DNA of 9,025 nucleotides from Candidatus Levyibacteriota bacterium (GTDB taxonomy: Bacteria; Patescibacteriota; Microgenomatia; Levybacterales; UBA12049). This document shows, piece by piece, positions 7,456 through 9,025 of the stretch. The notes beneath the pieces were generated by a model. The model saw nothing but the letters and a program-made list of their open reading frames with translations. It was not told where the DNA came from and made no database searches. The number at the start of each line of letters is the position of its first letter. The first letter of the stretch is position 1. Location of the stretch: the NCBI GenBank assembly GCA_903872785.1, contig CAIQLZ010000072.1, positions 1 through 9,025 on the forward strand. Reading direction: 5' to 3'. The translations under genes were made by a program, and so were the position numbers.

Positions 7456-8254
7456 TTGCTTTTGGTTTCGGATTAGTTTTATTCTTATTGTTTTCCTGCT
7501 GCATTTCCCATAATCTAGCATAAGTAATAAAAATACTAAAAGATTGATACATGCTTTCTACTAATCCCGCTGTCCCAACTCTCCACCCGCCTTGCCTTAT
7601 ATATGAATCGAAAAAGACAGTTAGCATCACCCTGGGAAATCTCCACCAGTTCATCTTAGGATGGCCTGATTTGAAACGTAATTCTGCTTCAATTTTTGAC
7701 CATTCTATGGTTTTGCTTACCATTGATGTGAGATTACGATGAGTATAATGAAGAAGATATCCCTCAAGTACCCCTATATTGCCTTTAACCCTAGGACTTT
7801 CATGCAATCTCCCATACCATCCCTCTAATTTATCCCTCCTGAATAATCTTTCTAAGTGTTCTATGTAAGGCCACTGATGATTTCCGAAATAAAAATTCTT
7901 TCTTGAAACTCTATACGCTACAATATTCTGATTAATAGGACTCGTTATTTTATGTTTGATGTTAATTGCTAATTCCGAACTCACTCTTTCATCCGTATCA
8001 ATGTACAAAATCCACTCCCCTTTAGCCTGCTTTAACCCAAAATTTCGCCCGTCAGAAAAGTCTTTTGCATTATACTCAAAAACCAAAGCGCCCATTCTCT
8101 TTGCTACGTCAACGGTTCTATCTTCTGACCCAGAGTCGACTACAATTACTTCATCTGCGAAATCTACAGACGAAAGAGCATCTGCTATTTCATTTTCTGC
8201 ATCCTTAGAAATAATAATTACTGAAAGCCTTTCTTTTTGTTTTATGTTATCCAT
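7445..8254 (-). CDS. GT2 glycosyltransferase, WaaE/beta-1,4-glucosyltransferase-like
   Basis: A 269-residue cytoplasmic GT-A enzyme. Motifs in order are LSVIIISKDAENEIADAL (10-27), EVIVVDSGSEDRT (35-47), DFSDGRNFGLKQAKGEWILYIDTDER (65-90; the metal-binding DTDE is 86-89), LERLFRR (134-140) and WYGRLHESP (146-154). After these comes LLHYTHRNLTSMVSKTIEWSKIEA, with an HYTHRN block typical of the WaaE/KdtX-like branch of family 2. That branch adds glucose or another hexose to lipopolysaccharide-type or lipid-linked cores in the cytoplasm; the substrate here is not readable. The C-terminal 20 residues are polar and lysine-rich, and their coding region contains the start of YfhO-2. A 28-base gap separates it from the upstream membrane-protein gene, with no convincing ribosome-binding site. 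It likely belongs to one transcript with its neighbours on both sides. Confidence 0.9.
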   Translation of the reverse strand: MDNIKQKERLSVIIISKDAENEIADALSSVDFADEVIVVDSGSEDRTVDVAKRMGALVFEYNAKDFSDGRNFGLKQAKGEWILYIDTDERVSSELAINIKHKITSPINQNIVAYRVSRKNFYFGNHQWPYIEHLERLFRRDKLEGWYGRLHESPRVKGNIGVLEGYLLHYTHRNLTSMVSKTIEWSKIEAELRFKSGHPKMNWWRFPRVMLTVFFDSYIRQGGWRVGTAGLVESMYQSFSIFITYARLWEMQQENNKNKTNPKPKANEF

Positions 8255-8282
8255 AATTGCAATTAATCTTATCCAAGAAACC

Positions 8283-9025
8283 TTAATCTACCTTATAAAT
8301 GGTATTGTTACTATTCTGAAAAATTATCCTCATACGCAACCCCACCAAACCCTTATTAAACACCGGCTTTCCATAAAAATAGAGAATATTAATATGGCTA
8401 CTATTGATTAGCTTACGTACTTCGTTGATATTATCACTATTCTGTATGCGCTTAACAATCTCTGCTCTGTCTTGAAATGATATTCCATGTCTCCCAAGAA
8501 TAACTTGACCGGAAAGATACATATCTCGCTCTGTGAATGCGCTTACATATGGAAACATAGAGTCCCACTGTCCTTGATTAAATACTAGTACAATATCATT
8601 CTCGTTTGTATATCGACGCACATACTCCATAGCTGCCAATTCTCTTTTCGAAATCACGGGATTACTTGGCATAACATATTGTGCAACTGCTGGTTCAGTT
8701 TTATAAAACCATCTTGGTAACGAAACTGCTAGCAACAAGATAATAAACACTATTTTCATAGTTTTTTTTCTTTTGTCAAACCAATGACTAAGCGTATATG
8801 CAGCTAATACAGATAAAAATAAATTGGCTGTAAGATAAAAATTGAAAATGTCAGCTCCCGCTACGGACTGGTATAGAAATGTTCCACAAATAATTGCAAC
8901 TGCAATTACAGCATAGAGAAAAATAATTATCTTTGATCCGAATTGCCTTAAAGTTGCTTTGGCGGGCACAAAGCCCACATTGCGCAATCCAAATTGGGCT
9001 ATTAAAAAAATGACAAGCATTAGTG
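8283..9025 (-). CDS. Polytopic membrane protein, C-terminal part only (GT-C-like architecture)
   Basis: The reading frame is open to the window edge (a leucine codon precedes the first visible Met at 9020), so this is the 3' portion of a longer gene. About 247 residues are visible. Counted from the Met, three helices are clear: about 28-51, 58-81 and 87-107. The last about 130 residues form a soluble, probably extracytoplasmic domain with RELAAMEYVRRYTNENDIVL, AFTERDMYLSGQ, a stretch around DRAEIVKRIQ and INILYFYGKP. That order (membrane bundle, 'YIR..T' block, 'R.YL.G' block, then a short 'I.YI' strand) resembles C-terminal ends of uncharacterised CPR membrane proteins of GT39/PMT-like build, but I cannot assign a family. 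It precedes the WaaE-like GT2 by 28 bases on the same strand, consistent with a role in the same glycan pathway. Confidence 0.7.
   Translation of the reverse strand, partial: LMLVIFLIAQFGLRNVGFVPAKATLRQFGSKIIIFLYAVIAVAIICGTFLYQSVAGADIFNFYLTANLFLSVLAAYTLSHWFDKRKKTMKIVFIILLLAVSLPRWFYKTEPAVAQYVMPSNPVISKRELAAMEYVRRYTNENDIVLVFNQGQWDSMFPYVSAFTERDMYLSGQVILGRHGISFQDRAEIVKRIQNSDNINEVRKLINSSHINILYFYGKPVFNKGLVGLRMRIIFQNSNNTIYKVD

Noticed and set aside
7456..7521. Upstream in-frame ATG at 7521 that would lengthen YfhO-2 by 22 residues
   Set aside because: The extension is a basic, non-hydrophobic leader coded inside the upstream GT2 gene and increases the overlap to 77 bases; the ATG at 7455 places a normal signal anchor at the N-terminus.
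8255..8282. Promoter in the 28-base gap before the WaaE-like GT2
   Set aside because: A TAAGAT box lies 11 bases before the ATG, but there is no -35 or extended -10, and its spacing is worse than for the divergent pair, so read-through from upstream is simpler.
7956..8411. 151-codon open frame on the plus strand
   Set aside because: It is antisense to the WaaE-like GT2 and the 3' end of the membrane-protein gene, both with clear protein-level motifs or topology, and its product has no recognisable domain.
1..9025. Tandem YfhO genes as a DNA-level repeat, or CRISPR/tRNA/IS elements
   Set aside because: The YfhO copies are similar as proteins but their DNA differs too much to be called a nucleotide repeat, and I saw no repeat array, cloverleaf or transposase.

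Overview
The window is a densely packed, AT-rich stretch of a glycan-assembly locus. Genes abut or overlap by a few bases, and TGA is used as a real stop: two TGA stops overlap the ATG of the next gene in another frame. Large YfhO-type membrane proteins, a DUF5652-like two-helix protein, the small gaps and the absence of recognisable Shine-Dalgarno sites together suggest a Patescibacteria/CPR genome, perhaps Microgenomates-like. That placement is inference; there is no rRNA or other marker gene here.

All genes but one lie on the minus strand, so read the layout from high to low coordinates. At the right edge is the 3' part of a polytopic membrane protein (8283-9025). It is followed by a WaaE-like GT2 glycosyltransferase (7445-8254) overlapping a YfhO-family GT-C-type membrane protein (5119-7455, called YfhO-2 here). 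A single plus-strand gene, a 79-residue DUF5652-like protein (4878-5117), ends one base from the YfhO-2 stop. A second minus-strand cluster then begins: an ALG11-like GT4 (3737-4813), a second YfhO paralogue (1455-3740, YfhO-1), a WbbL-like GT2 (541-1452), and a dolichol/polyprenyl-phosphate sugar synthase-like GT2 running off the left edge (1-544). The last four are joined by 4-base ATGA overlaps or a 2-base gap.

A coherent reading is that cytoplasmic GT2 and GT4 enzymes build a glycan, while the DPM1-like enzyme charges a polyprenyl phosphate with a sugar that the YfhO proteins transfer outside the membrane. This parallels the CsbB/GtcA/YfhO three-component glycosylation systems of Firmicutes. 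No flippase, polymerase or acceptor gene is visible. The 64-base divergent spacer at 4814-4877 appears to hold two back-to-back promoters sharing one self-complementary -35 hexamer, each with an extended -10 placed so that transcription would start at or next to the ATG (leaderless mRNAs). This is the most distinctive signal in the window. No RNA genes, CRISPR arrays, insertion sequences or strong intrinsic terminators were seen, and no gene-free stretch reaches 300 bases.
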